Notes under the pieces: generated by a model
What the model was told of the DNA's origin: nothing
What the model saw: only the letters and a program-made list of their open reading frames with translations
The model's database searches: none
Shown: in pieces, positions 37,077 through 45,792 of the stretch
How positions within the stretch are numbered: the stretch's first letter is position 1
Layout of the letters: each line of letters begins with the position of its first letter
NCBI GenBank assembly: GCA_035699745.1
Contig: DASSPH010000107.1
Coordinates: 124,001 to 188,000, forward strand
Reading direction: 5' to 3'
Source: Vicinamibacterales bacterium
GTDB lineage: Bacteria > Acidobacteriota > Vicinamibacteria > Vicinamibacterales > 2-12-FULL-66-21
DNA length: 64,000 nt
Translations under genes and position numbers: made by a program

Positions 37077-38200
37077 GCCGCCGCCGTGCCTGGCGAACGG
37101 CGGTAGGCGTCGTAGGCCGCCAGGGTCAGCGCGCCCAGTCCGAACAGCACGCAGATGAACACCACGACTGCGCCGACCACGGGAATCGCCCGCAGGATGG
37201 CGAGGCTCAGCACGCCGGCGAGCAGCCACACCGCTCTCGACTGCGCCGTCGCCGTCGTCCGCTTGAAGAAGCGCGACTCGACGTCCCCGACGAAGAACGC
37301 TGCGGCAAGGACCGCCGCCAGCAGTCCGACGACGTAGAGGGCCGCCAGCGCCACCCCGATCGGCAGCGCCAGGATGCTGAAGATCAGGAACAGCGCCGTC
37401 ACGGGGATCACGAACACCAGCGCGAAGCCGAGCAGCGCGCTCTGCGCCGGCGCGGCGCGCAGGGTGTCGACCACGCGGGAGGTGAACTGCGGCATCAGCC
37501 ACAGCAGCAGCAGGCCGGCGATCGAGAGGTGGAGCATGAAGAGCACGCTCGAGACGGCACGGAAGGAATGAGCCCGCCGCGCCTCCCGGGCCTCGATCCG
37601 GGTGAAGGTCACCGGGCCGGTGATGGCCGCGCCGCCGGCAATCACGGCGGGCGCCGGAGCCTTGTACTCGAGCGTGCTGAGAATCCGCGCCGTCGGGAGC
37701 ACTTCGAGCTTCTCGGCGATGATCGTGACCGGGCGTCGCAACTCGCCGCCGATCTGCACCGTGCCGCCGGCGATCCGCAGCTCTCGATCGAACTGGCCGT
37801 CGATCCGCACGTGGCCGCCGGTGATCCAGCTGCGGCCGTTCACGCGGCTGCCGGTGCCGAGCGCCACGTCCCCTCCGGCAATGGTCAGGTCGCCGTTGAC
37901 CGGCGCGTTCACGGCGATCTCCGCGCCCGCCATTCTGACGTCGTCATCGGCGCGCGCCGACAGCGACACCCGCCAGCCGGCGGCGAGGATGTCCCCGACG
38001 ACCGGCTGCGTGATCTCGATCTGGCGGCCGGCGACGACGACGTCGCCGAGCATGGCGCGCGAGACGTCGATCCGGTTGCCGGCGGCGTAATAGTTGTCGG
38101 GCCTGGTCGCCGGCAATACCGGCGGCGGCTGGGCCGCCACCACCGCCGCGAACGGAATGGCGGCGAACCCGAGCGCTCGAATGAATGAGGATGCAGTCAT
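37073..38200 (-). CDS. Bactofilin-like/beta-helix membrane protein
   Basis: A 375-aa protein with a signal peptide, then about 180 residues of short repeats (VVGDILAAGWRVSLSARADD, DVRMAGAEIAVNAPVNGD, LTIAGGDVALG) like the polymer-forming beta-helix of bactofilins. At least four membrane helices follow. The beta-helix would face the periplasm. It is coupled to the LolA-like gene and may scaffold the transporter; that is inferred. Confidence 0.75.
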   Translation of the reverse strand: MTASSFIRALGFAAIPFAAVVAAQPPPVLPATRPDNYYAAGNRIDVSRAMLGDVVVAGRQIEITQPVVGDILAAGWRVSLSARADDDVRMAGAEIAVNAPVNGDLTIAGGDVALGTGSRVNGRSWITGGHVRIDGQFDRELRIAGGTVQIGGELRRPVTIIAEKLEVLPTARILSTLEYKAPAPAVIAGGAAITGPVTFTRIEAREARRAHSFRAVSSVLFMLHLSIAGLLLLWLMPQFTSRVVDTLRAAPAQSALLGFALVFVIPVTALFLIFSILALPIGVALAALYVVGLLAAVLAAAFFVGDVESRFFKRTTATAQSRAVWLLAGVLSLAILRAIPVVGAVVVFICVLFGLGALTLAAYDAYRRSPGTAAA

Positions 38201-38210
38201 GATCGTTCTC

Positions 38211-38663
38211 CTACCAGCGTCCGGTGGCCGACTTCTGGCGGCGATGCGGCACGCGGAAGTGCAGCGCCGCGCGCGCCGGCCGCGCCGGACGATCGACGCC
38301 GTGCCCGAGGAGGGCGAGCAGATCCGAGACCGTGACGATGCCGACGGTGCGGCCGCCGTCCGTCACCGGCAGGCACCCGATCGTGCGGCCGCGCATCAGA
38401 TTCGCCGCGCGCCGGACGGTGGCATTCGCGTCGATGGTGACCGCCTGCCGCGTCATCAGGTCCCCGACGGTGGCGGTGTCGCGTACCGCGGCGCCGTTGG
38501 GACCGCCGGCGTCCTTGTCGCTGAGAATGCCGAGCAGCCCGCCGCCGTCGGCCACGAGCAGGTGGTGAATCCGATCGCGGCGCATGATGTCCCAGGCTTC
38601 ACGGGCGGACAGCGACGGCGCCACCACGCGCACCTGACTGGTCATGAGTTCGTTGACGCGCAT
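38211..38663 (-). CDS. CBS-domain pair protein
   Basis: A 150-aa protein of two CBS domains (VNELMTSQVRVVAPSLSARE to GILSDKDA; VGDLMTRQAVTIDANATVRR to GIVTVSDLLALL), plus a basic 27-residue tail. CBS pairs sense AMP, ATP or NAD. In mycobacteria a similar stand-alone pair (Hrp1) is a DosR-regulon protein. GGAGG precedes the ATG. It lies between the small membrane protein (32 bp) and the bactofilin-like gene (10 bp). Confidence 0.92.
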   Translation of the reverse strand: MRVNELMTSQVRVVAPSLSAREAWDIMRRDRIHHLLVADGGGLLGILSDKDAGGPNGAAVRDTATVGDLMTRQAVTIDANATVRRAANLMRGRTIGCLPVTDGGRTVGIVTVSDLLALLGHGVDRPARPARAALHFRVPHRRQKSATGRW

Positions 38664-38695
38664 ACGTTCCTCCGTTCTGGTCGCCTGCACCGCGC

Positions 38696-38863
38696 TCAGC
38701 GGTGCAGGACCCCGCTCAACGCTGCACCGAGGTAGTACGGCCACAGCAGGATCGCCAGCACCCCCTGCCAGAACAGCAGCTGCAGGAAGCCGATGGTGAA
38801 GAGCCAGCCCGCGACCCACACAGTGCCCATGAAACTGTGCTGTTCGACGCGAATCCGTTCCAT
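38696..38863 (-). CDS. Small inner-membrane protein, 55 aa
   Basis: A short open frame begins MERIRVEQHSFMGTVWVAGW and continues through two hydrophobic stretches (LFTIGFLQLLFWQG, VLAILLWPYYLGAA) to SGVLHR. The ATG lies one base after the upstream stop (TGAGATG) and the gene is followed by the CBS gene in the same direction. Codon use matches the neighbours. It is probably a real hairpin membrane protein of unknown role. Confidence 0.7.
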   Translation of the reverse strand: MERIRVEQHSFMGTVWVAGWLFTIGFLQLLFWQGVLAILLWPYYLGAALSGVLHR

Positions 38864-38864
38864 C

Positions 38865-39572
38865 TCAGTGCTCCCTCGCGGCGGCGCTTTCGGCGGCCGC
38901 TTTGACCGGTTTCAGCATGGCGAGGCGGATCAAGGCGACGCCCGGCGACACGAGCGCCCAGTAGCGGCGGAACAGCCGCCGCGCCTCTGCATCCGTCGCG
39001 ATCGCACGGGTTTCGGTGCGAAACACCGATCGGTCATCGCCGAGCGCGTCGGCGCGGAGGGTGAGCGCGATCTTCACGTAGCCGGGCTCGTTGAAGGCCG
39101 CGAACTCGCTCGCCGGGATCGTCCGGAAGACGGGGCTCGGTTCCCACGGACGCGTCACCGCCCCCAGCACGATCTCCCGTTCGGGCTGCTCGGCGAGCAC
39201 GCCCCAGCCGATCTGGAGCATCGCCGCGAGGAGCCCTCCCGCGGGCATCGGCTTGTTCTCCGCGCCCATGACCAGTTCGCGCGTCTTGAAGATCGCGCGC
39301 GAGAGATACGAGCCGCCGGCGTTCAGCGCACGCGCGGACGCCAGGGTCACGCTCGCCGGCGCGTCGACGACGATATGATGGCGCTCGACCACGTCGTACA
39401 CCGGCACGAACGCATCCAGCAGCGCATCCTGATCTTCGCGCGCGTGCCCCCCGGGCCCCCGCCCGAATCGCATCCAGGCGTTGCCGACGAGAGTCACGTA
39501 ACCTGCTGCCGCGATCGCGGCACCGGCCGCGGCCGCTCCGACTGCCGTTCGAACCACTTTTGATTTCTGCAT
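38865..39572 (-). CDS. Conserved hypothetical protein, SRPBCC-like
   Basis: A 235-aa protein with an N-terminal hydrophobic segment (GAAAAGAAIAAAGYVTLVG), probably an anchor. The rest resembles polyketide-cyclase/SRPBCC-type proteins: HHIVVDAPASVTLASARALN, VTRPWEPSPVF, TRAIATDAEARRLFRRYWAL and VSPGVALIRLAMLKPVK. The ligand is unknown. The start at 39572 is preceded by AAGG and fits the predicted sigma-54 start near 39587. It heads the nine-gene unit that runs to 31891. Confidence 0.72.
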   Translation of the reverse strand: MQKSKVVRTAVGAAAAGAAIAAAGYVTLVGNAWMRFGRGPGGHAREDQDALLDAFVPVYDVVERHHIVVDAPASVTLASARALNAGGSYLSRAIFKTRELVMGAENKPMPAGGLLAAMLQIGWGVLAEQPEREIVLGAVTRPWEPSPVFRTIPASEFAAFNEPGYVKIALTLRADALGDDRSVFRTETRAIATDAEARRLFRRYWALVSPGVALIRLAMLKPVKAAAESAAAREH

Positions 39573-39597
39573 TGCGCACCTTCGCGTGCCGTGGAGT

Positions 39598-39613
39598 CGC
39601 ACAAAGCCTGCCG
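39598..39613 (-). promoter_or_regulatory. sigma-54 promoter of the nine-gene operon
   Basis: The minus strand reads CGGCAGGCTTTGTGCG, GG-N10-GC with fair boxes. The leader is about 15 nt. The -24 element is 83 bp from the midpoint of the site at 39678-39711. Confidence 0.6.
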
Positions 39614-39677
39614 GGCGAATACGCGCGGGAAACCGTCAGCAGCAGTGCAGAGACGGCGCGTGGCGGGAACAGCGGAG

Positions 39678-39711
39678 GGGGATTCTTCCGCAGCGATGCG
39701 CAAGAATTCGC
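39678..39711. promoter_or_regulatory. Paired palindrome, putative activator site (UAS 10)
   Basis: Plus-strand 14-mers GGGGATTCTTCCGC (39678-39691) and GCGCAAGAATTCGC (39698-39711) have centres exactly 20 bp apart. It lies between the nine-gene operon and the P-type ATPase gene. An in-frame ATG at 39696 lies inside it, which argues against that ATG as the ATPase start. Confidence 0.72.
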
Positions 39712-39743
39712 AGCGCAACCGGGCGGGAGGGCCCCGCGGCCGG

Positions 39744-42374
39744 ATGACCGGAGGCGAGGCGCGGGTCTTGCTCGACGGATCGGCGATGGCTGCCAGCCGC
39801 TTTGTCGCGGAGCGAGCGGTCGCATCACGCGAACGGAGTGGAGGCGAACCGTCTCCGCGCGCGTACTGGTCGCTGGGTGCGGACGAACTTCTCCACCGTC
39901 TCGGGTCGAGTCGGGACGGGCTGTCGCCGGCCGAGGCCCGCCGCCGACTGCGGCAGGACGGCCCCAACGAGCTCGGCACGCAGCGCCGGCTGTCGCGGCT
40001 CCGGGTCTTCCTCCAACAGCTCCGCAGTCCGCTGCTGCTCCTCCTCATCTTCGCCGCCGGCGCTTCAGCCGCCACGCGCGAGTGGATCGACGCCGGCATC
40101 GTCGCGCTGATCGTGCTCGTCTCGGTGCTGGTGGGATACTCGCGTGAGTACAGCGCGCAGCGCGCCGCCGACGCATTGCGGGCCCGCATCGGCACGCGCG
40201 CCACTGTGGTGCGCGCCGGCGGCGTCGCGCACGTGGCCACCGGGGAGATCGTGCGCGGCGACGTGGTGCTGCTTGCCGCCGGCAGTCTCGTTCCTGCCGA
40301 TGCCGTCGTGCTCGAGGCGGCGGACTTCTTCGTGAGCGAAGCGGTGCTGACGGGCGAGAGCTTTCCCGTCCGGAAACAGGTGGGTGCCGTGGGGATTCGC
40401 GCGGCGCTCCACGAGCGCAGCAACTGCGTGTTCCTCGGCGCGAACGTGCGGAGCGGCTCGGCCCGCTGCGTCGTCGTCGCGACCGGGCCCTCAACCGAGT
40501 TCGGTGCGATCGCCCGGCGGCTCACGCTGAGGCCGCCGGAAACGGAGTTCGACCGCGGCATCCGCCGCTTCGGCTACGTGCTGACGAGCGCGATGACCGT
40601 CATGGTGCTGCTGGTCTTCGGGGCACACGTGCTCCTCGGCCGCGCGCCGATAGAAACCCTGCTCTTCGCGGTCGCCCTCGCGGTCGGCCTCAGCCCGGAA
40701 CTCCTGCCGGCCATCCTGAGCGTGAACCTCGCACGCGGCGCGCAGATGATGGCGGGGCATGGCGTTCTGGTGCGGCGGCTCCCCGCCATCGAGAACCTGG
40801 GGAGCATGAACATCCTGTGCACGGACAAGACCGGTACCCTCACCGACGGCGTCGTGCAGCTGGACGGCGCCTACGACATCCACGGCCGTGCCTCGGAGCT
40901 GGTGCTGCAACTCGGCGCGCTCAACGCCGCCCTGACGACTGGCGTCAACAGCCCGCTGGACGACGCGATTACTGCAGCCTGCACACCGCCGCCGGGCCAG
41001 GCCGCCAAACTCGGCGAGATCCCGTTCGACTTCGTGCGCAAGCGCGTCAGCGTGGCGGTGAAGACGATCGAGGGCACGGTGCTGATCACCAAAGGGGCAT
41101 TCCCCCGCGTCATCGAGGTGTGCACCCGCACGCCGGACGGAACCCCGCTGACGCCGGCGGTGCTCGCCGCGGTCCGTGAGCGCTACGACACGTGGTCGCG
41201 GCAGGGCGTCCGCGTGCTGGGGGTGGCTCAGCGGGCCGCGGCCGACCAACCCGATTACCGCCGGGACGACGAGCGGGAAATGACCTTTGCCGGCTTCCTC
41301 ACATTCGTGGATCGGCCGAAGGAAGGCGTGGCCGAAGCGATTGCCGCGCTCGCCGCGCTCGGCGTCTCGGTGAAACTGATCACGGGTGACAACACGCTGG
41401 TCGCGCAGCACATCGCGGCGCGGGTCGGCCTGCCCGCCGCGCGCCTGATCACCGGCCGGGAGCTCGACGAGCTCCACGACGAAGCGCTGTGGTCCGCAGC
41501 CGAGAGGACGGACGTCTTCGCCGAAGTGGATCCGAACCAGAAGGAGCGCATCATCCTCTCGCTCAAGAAGATGGGACACGTCGTCGGATTCCTCGGCGAC
41601 GGCGTGAACGATGTGCCGGCGATGCATGCCGCCGATACCAGCCTCTCGGTCGAGGGCGCGGTGGACGTCGCCCGGGAGGCGGCGGACTTCGTGCTGCTCG
41701 AACGCGGACTCGACGTGATCCGCCGCGGCATCGAGGAGGGGCGCAAGACGTTCGCCAATACGCTCAAGTACGTCCTGATCACCACCAGCGCCAATCTCGG
41801 GAACATGGCGAGCATGGCGGCGGCATCCGTGTTCCTGCCGTTCCTGCCGCTCACTGCCGGACAGATCCTGCTGAACAACTTCCTGTCGGACATCCCGGCG
41901 GTCGGCATCGCCGGCGATGCCGTCGATCGCGAGCTGGTGGACCGGCCGCGGCGCTGGGACATGGCGTTCATCACGCGCTACATGATCGAGTTCGGCGCGC
42001 TGAGCTCGCTGTTCGACGTCGTGACGTTCGCTGTCCTGCTCGTGCTCTTTCACGCGGATCCGTCGGCGTTCCGCACCGGCTGGTTCGTCGAGTCACTGCT
42101 CACGGAGCTGCTGGTCGTGCTGGTGATGCGGACGCGGCGTCCGTTCTTCCGCAGCCGGCCCGGCCGTCTGCTCCTCCTGTCCACCACGGCGCTGATCCCG
42201 ATTACGTTCGCCCTTCCCTACGCGCCCTTCGCGGCCGCGTTCGGATTCGTGCCGCTGCCGGCTGCCGTGGTCGCCGCGATCGGCGGCATCGCCTGTCTGT
42301 ATGTCGCGGCAACCGAACTGCAGAAGCAGTGGTTCTATCGCGCGACAACCGGCGTGATCGCCGATGGAGCGTAA
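39744..42374 (+). CDS. P-type ATPase, MgtA-like
   Basis: A cation-transporting P-type ATPase of about 876 aa. Motifs: TGES (actuator), SPELLP in helix 4, phosphorylation site CTDKTGTLT, and GDGVNDVPA. The helix-4 region (VGLSPELLPAILSVNLARGA) and NLGSMNILCTDKTG match Mg2+-type P3B ATPases (MgtA/CorD); this could also be a related cation pump. Start choice is uncertain: 39591, 39696, 39744 and 39786 are all in frame with no clear ribosome site. A weak GG-N10-GC promoter (AGGCGCGGGTCTTGCT, 39757-39772) would favour 39786. The gene end overlaps the Crp/Fnr gene by 11 bp. Confidence 0.9.
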   Translation: MTGGEARVLLDGSAMAASRFVAERAVASRERSGGEPSPRAYWSLGADELLHRLGSSRDGLSPAEARRRLRQDGPNELGTQRRLSRLRVFLQQLRSPLLLLLIFAAGASAATREWIDAGIVALIVLVSVLVGYSREYSAQRAADALRARIGTRATVVRAGGVAHVATGEIVRGDVVLLAAGSLVPADAVVLEAADFFVSEAVLTGESFPVRKQVGAVGIRAALHERSNCVFLGANVRSGSARCVVVATGPSTEFGAIARRLTLRPPETEFDRGIRRFGYVLTSAMTVMVLLVFGAHVLLGRAPIETLLFAVALAVGLSPELLPAILSVNLARGAQMMAGHGVLVRRLPAIENLGSMNILCTDKTGTLTDGVVQLDGAYDIHGRASELVLQLGALNAALTTGVNSPLDDAITAACTPPPGQAAKLGEIPFDFVRKRVSVAVKTIEGTVLITKGAFPRVIEVCTRTPDGTPLTPAVLAAVRERYDTWSRQGVRVLGVAQRAAADQPDYRRDDEREMTFAGFLTFVDRPKEGVAEAIAALAALGVSVKLITGDNTLVAQHIAARVGLPAARLITGRELDELHDEALWSAAERTDVFAEVDPNQKERIILSLKKMGHVVGFLGDGVNDVPAMHAADTSLSVEGAVDVAREAADFVLLERGLDVIRRGIEEGRKTFANTLKYVLITTSANLGNMASMAAASVFLPFLPLTAGQILLNNFLSDIPAVGIAGDAVDRELVDRPRRWDMAFITRYMIEFGALSSLFDVVTFAVLLVLFHADPSAFRTGWFVESLLTELLVVLVMRTRRPFFRSRPGRLLLLSTTALIPITFALPYAPFAAAFGFVPLPAAVVAAIGGIACLYVAATELQKQWFYRATTGVIADGA

Positions 42375-43146
42375 GATGGCCCCCCGTCGCATCCGCGCCC
42401 AGGAGCGAATGACGCTGCCGCCGAACCGGCAGAAGCCCTCGCCGCACGCCGCTGACGCGCAGCAGAACCGGCTGCTCGCGCTGCTGCCGCCGCGAGTCCT
42501 CGGGCGCATCGTCCCGCATCTCGAGCCGGTGCATCTGCATCGAAAGGAAGTGCTGTTCCGCGCGCACGAGCCCGTCAGGGCCGCCTACTTTCCGAGCAGC
42601 GCGGTGATCTCGCTCGTCTCGACGCTGGAGTCGGGCCAGTCGCTCGAGGTCGGCCTGATCGGCCGCGACGGACTCGCCGGGACGGCAGTGTTGCCGGGGA
42701 TCACGCAGATGTCGTGCGACGGCGTCGTGCAGATCCCGGGCCTCGCCCACCGGATGAGCGCGGAGATCCTGCGGCGGGAAGTTCTCGGCGACGAAACCCT
42801 GTACTCGACGGTCGGACGTTTCGCGCAGGTGCTGCTCGTGCGCAGCATGCAGATGTCGGTCTGCAACATGTTTCACTCCGTGGAGCAGCGGTGCATCCGC
42901 TGGCTGCTGACCGTCAGCGACTTGATCAACAACGGCGACATTCCGCTGACCCACGACCTGATGGCCACGATGCTGGGAGTGCACCGGCCCACGGTCACCG
43001 TGGTCCTCCGGTCGCTGCACCGGGCCGGTCTGGTCAACGAGAAGCGGGGCTTGATTCTGATTCGCGATCGAGATCGTCTCCAGGACGCGTGCTGCGAGTG
43101 CTACCGCGTGATGCGGGACGAGCAGTGGCGGCTCCTCGGCTACTGA
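42364..43146 (+). CDS. Crp/Fnr-family transcription regulator
   Basis: A 260-aa regulator with a cyclic-nucleotide-type effector domain (about 40-150; SLVSTLESGQSLEVGLIGRD) and a C-terminal helix-turn-helix (LTHDLMATMLGVHRPTVTVV). There is no FNR-type N-terminal cysteine cluster, so it probably does not hold an iron-sulphur centre. It is translationally linked to the ATPase gene. The effector is unknown. Confidence 0.9.
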   Translation: MERKMAPRRIRAQERMTLPPNRQKPSPHAADAQQNRLLALLPPRVLGRIVPHLEPVHLHRKEVLFRAHEPVRAAYFPSSAVISLVSTLESGQSLEVGLIGRDGLAGTAVLPGITQMSCDGVVQIPGLAHRMSAEILRREVLGDETLYSTVGRFAQVLLVRSMQMSVCNMFHSVEQRCIRWLLTVSDLINNGDIPLTHDLMATMLGVHRPTVTVVLRSLHRAGLVNEKRGLILIRDRDRLQDACCECYRVMRDEQWRLLGY

Positions 43147-43281
43147 CGCTCACCCGCCGCTCGCACGACCGCGTTTGGTCATCTGCAATACCGACTTCTC
43201 CGCCGGCTCGTATGACAATCGTACGGCGATCGGGCCGCATCCCTGGTCAGGTTCGACGTCCGTTCGCTGAAAGGCGGAGTC

Positions 43282-43578
43282 ATGTTCCCGGGAGAACGTC
43301 ACGTTCCAGCTGCGGCTGGCCGGGAGGTCAACGCCCTCCGCCCGGATCCGAAAGGGGCGGCGGACGGCGACGTCCTCGTGACCAGCCACCCGGAGTCCCC
43401 TCCGGTCTTCACCGTCCGGCAGGTGCCGTCCACCGCCCAGGTGAGAGCCGGATCGCGAGATGAGGCGATCGCGCTGGCGCGAGCCTTCGCGGTCGCGCAC
43501 GCGGTCGACGTCTGGTTCGACGACAACGGCGCGTTCCGGCTTCTCGAAGCCTACCGTCCTCGCAGCGCCGCCCGCTAG
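43282..43578 (+). CDS. Small hypothetical protein
   Basis: A 98-aa cytosolic protein starting MFPGERHVPAAAGREVNALR. The C-terminal half (FTVRQVPSTAQVRAGSRDEA, then VDVWFDDNGAFRLLEAYRP) resembles short DUF2188-like alpha/beta proteins. GGAG lies just before the ATG. It has no sigma-54 promoter and overlaps the response regulator end by 4 bp on the other strand. Confidence 0.6.
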   Translation: MFPGERHVPAAAGREVNALRPDPKGAADGDVLVTSHPESPPVFTVRQVPSTAQVRAGSRDEAIALARAFAVAHAVDVWFDDNGAFRLLEAYRPRSAAR

Positions 43579-43967
43579 TGATAGCGGGATGGCCGGCACG
43601 CCGCCATCACCAGATCTTCGAAGCCGCGCATCTCGAAGGGTTTCGTCAGGACGCAGTACGCTCCACGCTCCAGCGCCGCCCGGGTCATTTCCGGGGTCGC
43701 AAAGGCCGTCATGAGTATCACGGCGCTCCGCGGCACGGTGCGCCGGACCTCCTCGAAAAACGTCAGATCGTGCGCGTCGGGCAATCGGTAATCGAGCAGG
43801 ATCACGTCGAGACGCTGCGCCGCGCGGTTGAGCGCGCCGCGGGCGCTCTCGGCGCTGGCCGCCTCGAGGACCGTATGTCCCCCGCGCCGCAGCAGTTCGG
43901 CGATCGACCAGCGCAGGAGCGTCTCGTCGTCAACGACGAGCACGGTCAGCGATCGCTTCCCGTTCAT
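43575..43967 (-). CDS. Single-domain response regulator
   Basis: A 130-aa receiver domain with VLVVDDETL, phospho-acceptor Asp in VILLDYRLPD, Thr in LMTAFA and Lys in LTKPFE. There is no output domain. It diverges from the histidine kinase gene at 44118, so the two may form a pair. The N-terminal extension in the open frame is arginine-rich and non-conserved; I start at 43967. Confidence 0.85.
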   Translation of the reverse strand: MNGKRSLTVLVVDDETLLRWSIAELLRRGGHTVLEAASAESARGALNRAAQRLDVILLDYRLPDAHDLTFFEEVRRTVPRSAVILMTAFATPEMTRAALERGAYCVLTKPFEMRGFEDLVMAACRPSRYH

Positions 43968-44117
43968 TGAAAAACAACACGGCGACCGCGGGTTTTTGCG
44001 CGGCGCGACGGCGTCGCGCACGCGGTCGAAGGGCGCCGGGATCAAGAAGCGTTCCAGAGTGAGGCTGTCGGCGCGCGTGTAGTGATCCCCGCCTTGCGCC
44101 ACGGTGAACCAGCGCGT

Positions 44118-45590
44118 ATGGTAGACCTACACGTGAGCCGCTTTCTGCAAAAGGTGCGAACCGCCTGGTGCGCCTCCGCATCGCGCTACGCCGCTGCGCT
44201 CGGTCTGTTCGCCGGCGCGGTCCTGCTTCGGGACCTGTTCACGGAATCCTTCGGCACCGACGCGCCCTACCTGCATTTCTACCCCGCGATCATCATTGCG
44301 GCCTGGTATGGCGGTCTCGGCCCGGGGCTGCTGACGACCGCCTTGTCGACCCTCGCGGCGATGTACTCCCTGCTGCCGCCGGCGGGGTTCGCGGTGGGCG
44401 ATCCCACCGACCAGTTGTCGCTGGCCGTGTTCGCGGCCACCGGCATCGTGATCTCCTCGTTGAATCATCGGCTGCACGTGACGCAGCAGGCCCAGCGGGA
44501 GGCCATTGCGACGTCCACCGCGCGGGCCGAGCGCCTCGACGCCATCCTCAACATGACGGCGGACGGCATCATCGTCATCGACGCCGCGGGACGCATCGAA
44601 GCGTTCAATCGCGGCGCCGCGGATCTTTTCGGCTATCCGGAGAGTGAAGTGCTCGGGCGGAACGTCAGCATCCTGATGCCATCGCCGCACCACGAACAGC
44701 ACGGCGGCTATCTCGAGCGCTATCTGCGCACCGGCGATCCGAAGATCATCGGCATCGGACGGGAGGTAGAGGGCCGCCGGCGCGACGGCAGTGTGTTCCC
44801 GATGGAACTGTCGGTCGGCGAGATGCTGATCGACGGGGAACGGAAGTTCACCGGCATCATCCACGACCTGACGAGGCGCGTGGAGTCTGAAGTCCGGCTG
44901 CGGGAACAGGCGGCGCTGGCGAGGCTCGGCGAAATGGCGGCGGTGATCGCGCACGAGGTGAAGAACCCGCTTGCCGGAATTCGCGGCGCCATTCAGGTCT
45001 TTGGCAGCCGCATGGTGCAGGACGGCGCGAGCGCGCAGATTCTCGGCGAGATCGTGTCCCGCATCGACGCGCTCGACCGCATGATGAAGGATCTGCTGCT
45101 CTTCGCGCGTCCACCGAACCCGAAGCGGGCGCCGGTGGACATCGTGCCGCTGGTCAAGACCACGGCGAATCTCCTCAATGAAGATCCCGCACTGAAGCAC
45201 CTGGACATTCAGATCGGCGGGACCGCGCCGCCGGTCGCCGCCGATCCCGACATGCTCAGAATCGTCTTCCAGAACCTGTTCCTGAACAGCGCTCAGGCGA
45301 TGCGCGGCAAGGGCCGGATCCTGGTTGGCGTGGAGATGGTCGACGGGAACTGCCAGATCGCGTTCTCGGACGGCGGCCCCGGCATCCCCGCGGACGTCCG
45401 CGAGAAGATCTTCACGCCGTTCTTCACCACGAAGGCTCGAGGATCGGGCCTGGGTCTGCCGACGGTGAAACGGTTCGTCGAAGCGCACAACGGCGAGGTC
45501 GACGTCGACTGCCCGCCCGCCGGAGGCACGACCGTCGTCATCCGGCTCCCAATCGCGGAGGCCGCGGGCGGACAGCCGGCGGTCGTCTGA
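44118..45590 (+). CDS. DUF4118-PAS membrane sensor histidine kinase
   Basis: About 490 aa. A DUF4118/KdpD-like membrane region has about four helices (YAAALGLFAGAVLL to LSLAVFAATGIVIS), then a PAS domain (about 145-265, with MTADGIIVIDAAGRIEAFN), HisKA with phospho-acceptor in AVIAHEVKNPLAG, and HATPase with NLFLNSAQAM, DGGPGIPA and GSGLGLPTVKR. The catalytic part closely resembles that of the kinase at 4271. A sigma-70-like promoter (TTGCGC-17-TATGGT, 44094-44122) overlaps the ATG at 44118; if used, translation would start at the GTG at 44133 or later. No paired site is present. Confidence 0.9.
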   Translation: MVDLHVSRFLQKVRTAWCASASRYAAALGLFAGAVLLRDLFTESFGTDAPYLHFYPAIIIAAWYGGLGPGLLTTALSTLAAMYSLLPPAGFAVGDPTDQLSLAVFAATGIVISSLNHRLHVTQQAQREAIATSTARAERLDAILNMTADGIIVIDAAGRIEAFNRGAADLFGYPESEVLGRNVSILMPSPHHEQHGGYLERYLRTGDPKIIGIGREVEGRRRDGSVFPMELSVGEMLIDGERKFTGIIHDLTRRVESEVRLREQAALARLGEMAAVIAHEVKNPLAGIRGAIQVFGSRMVQDGASAQILGEIVSRIDALDRMMKDLLLFARPPNPKRAPVDIVPLVKTTANLLNEDPALKHLDIQIGGTAPPVAADPDMLRIVFQNLFLNSAQAMRGKGRILVGVEMVDGNCQIAFSDGGPGIPADVREKIFTPFFTTKARGSGLGLPTVKRFVEAHNGEVDVDCPPAGGTTVVIRLPIAEAAGGQPAVV

Positions 45591-45632
45591 CGCTCGCCCC
45601 AAGGCTCGAGGCCCGGCGCGCCCATTCCGCCC

Positions 45633-45670
45633 GCGGGCAATTTCCCGCACGCACCCGAAGGAGTTCCCGG
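45633..45670. promoter_or_regulatory. Paired palindrome, putative activator site (UAS 11)
   Basis: GCGGGCAATTTCCCGC (45633-45648) and CCGAAGGAGTTCCC (45655-45668) have centres about 20-21 bp apart. It lies upstream of the exported protein gene at 45793. Confidence 0.6.
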
Positions 45671-45730
45671 CCGCCGCACCGCCCGGGGGGCCGAGCGTAA
45701 CAGCGGCGCCGCCCGCCCGCAACGCGGCGG

Positions 45731-45746
45731 TGGCCTGCTCTGTGCT
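45731..45746 (+). promoter_or_regulatory. sigma-54 promoter of the 45793 gene
   Basis: TGGCCTGCTCTGTGCT keeps TGGC and GTGCT at correct spacing. The -24 element is 81 bp from the midpoint of the site at 45633-45670. The predicted start is near 45757. Confidence 0.55.
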
Positions 45747-45792
45747 TCTCGCCCTGGTGACAACGCTGGAGATCCTGGAAGACAGGTGCTTT

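Noticed and set aside
42575-42700. FNR-type oxygen-sensing cysteine cluster in the Crp/Fnr regulator
   Set aside because: The N-terminus has no cysteines in FNR spacing; the cysteines present are scattered or in the C-terminal tail.
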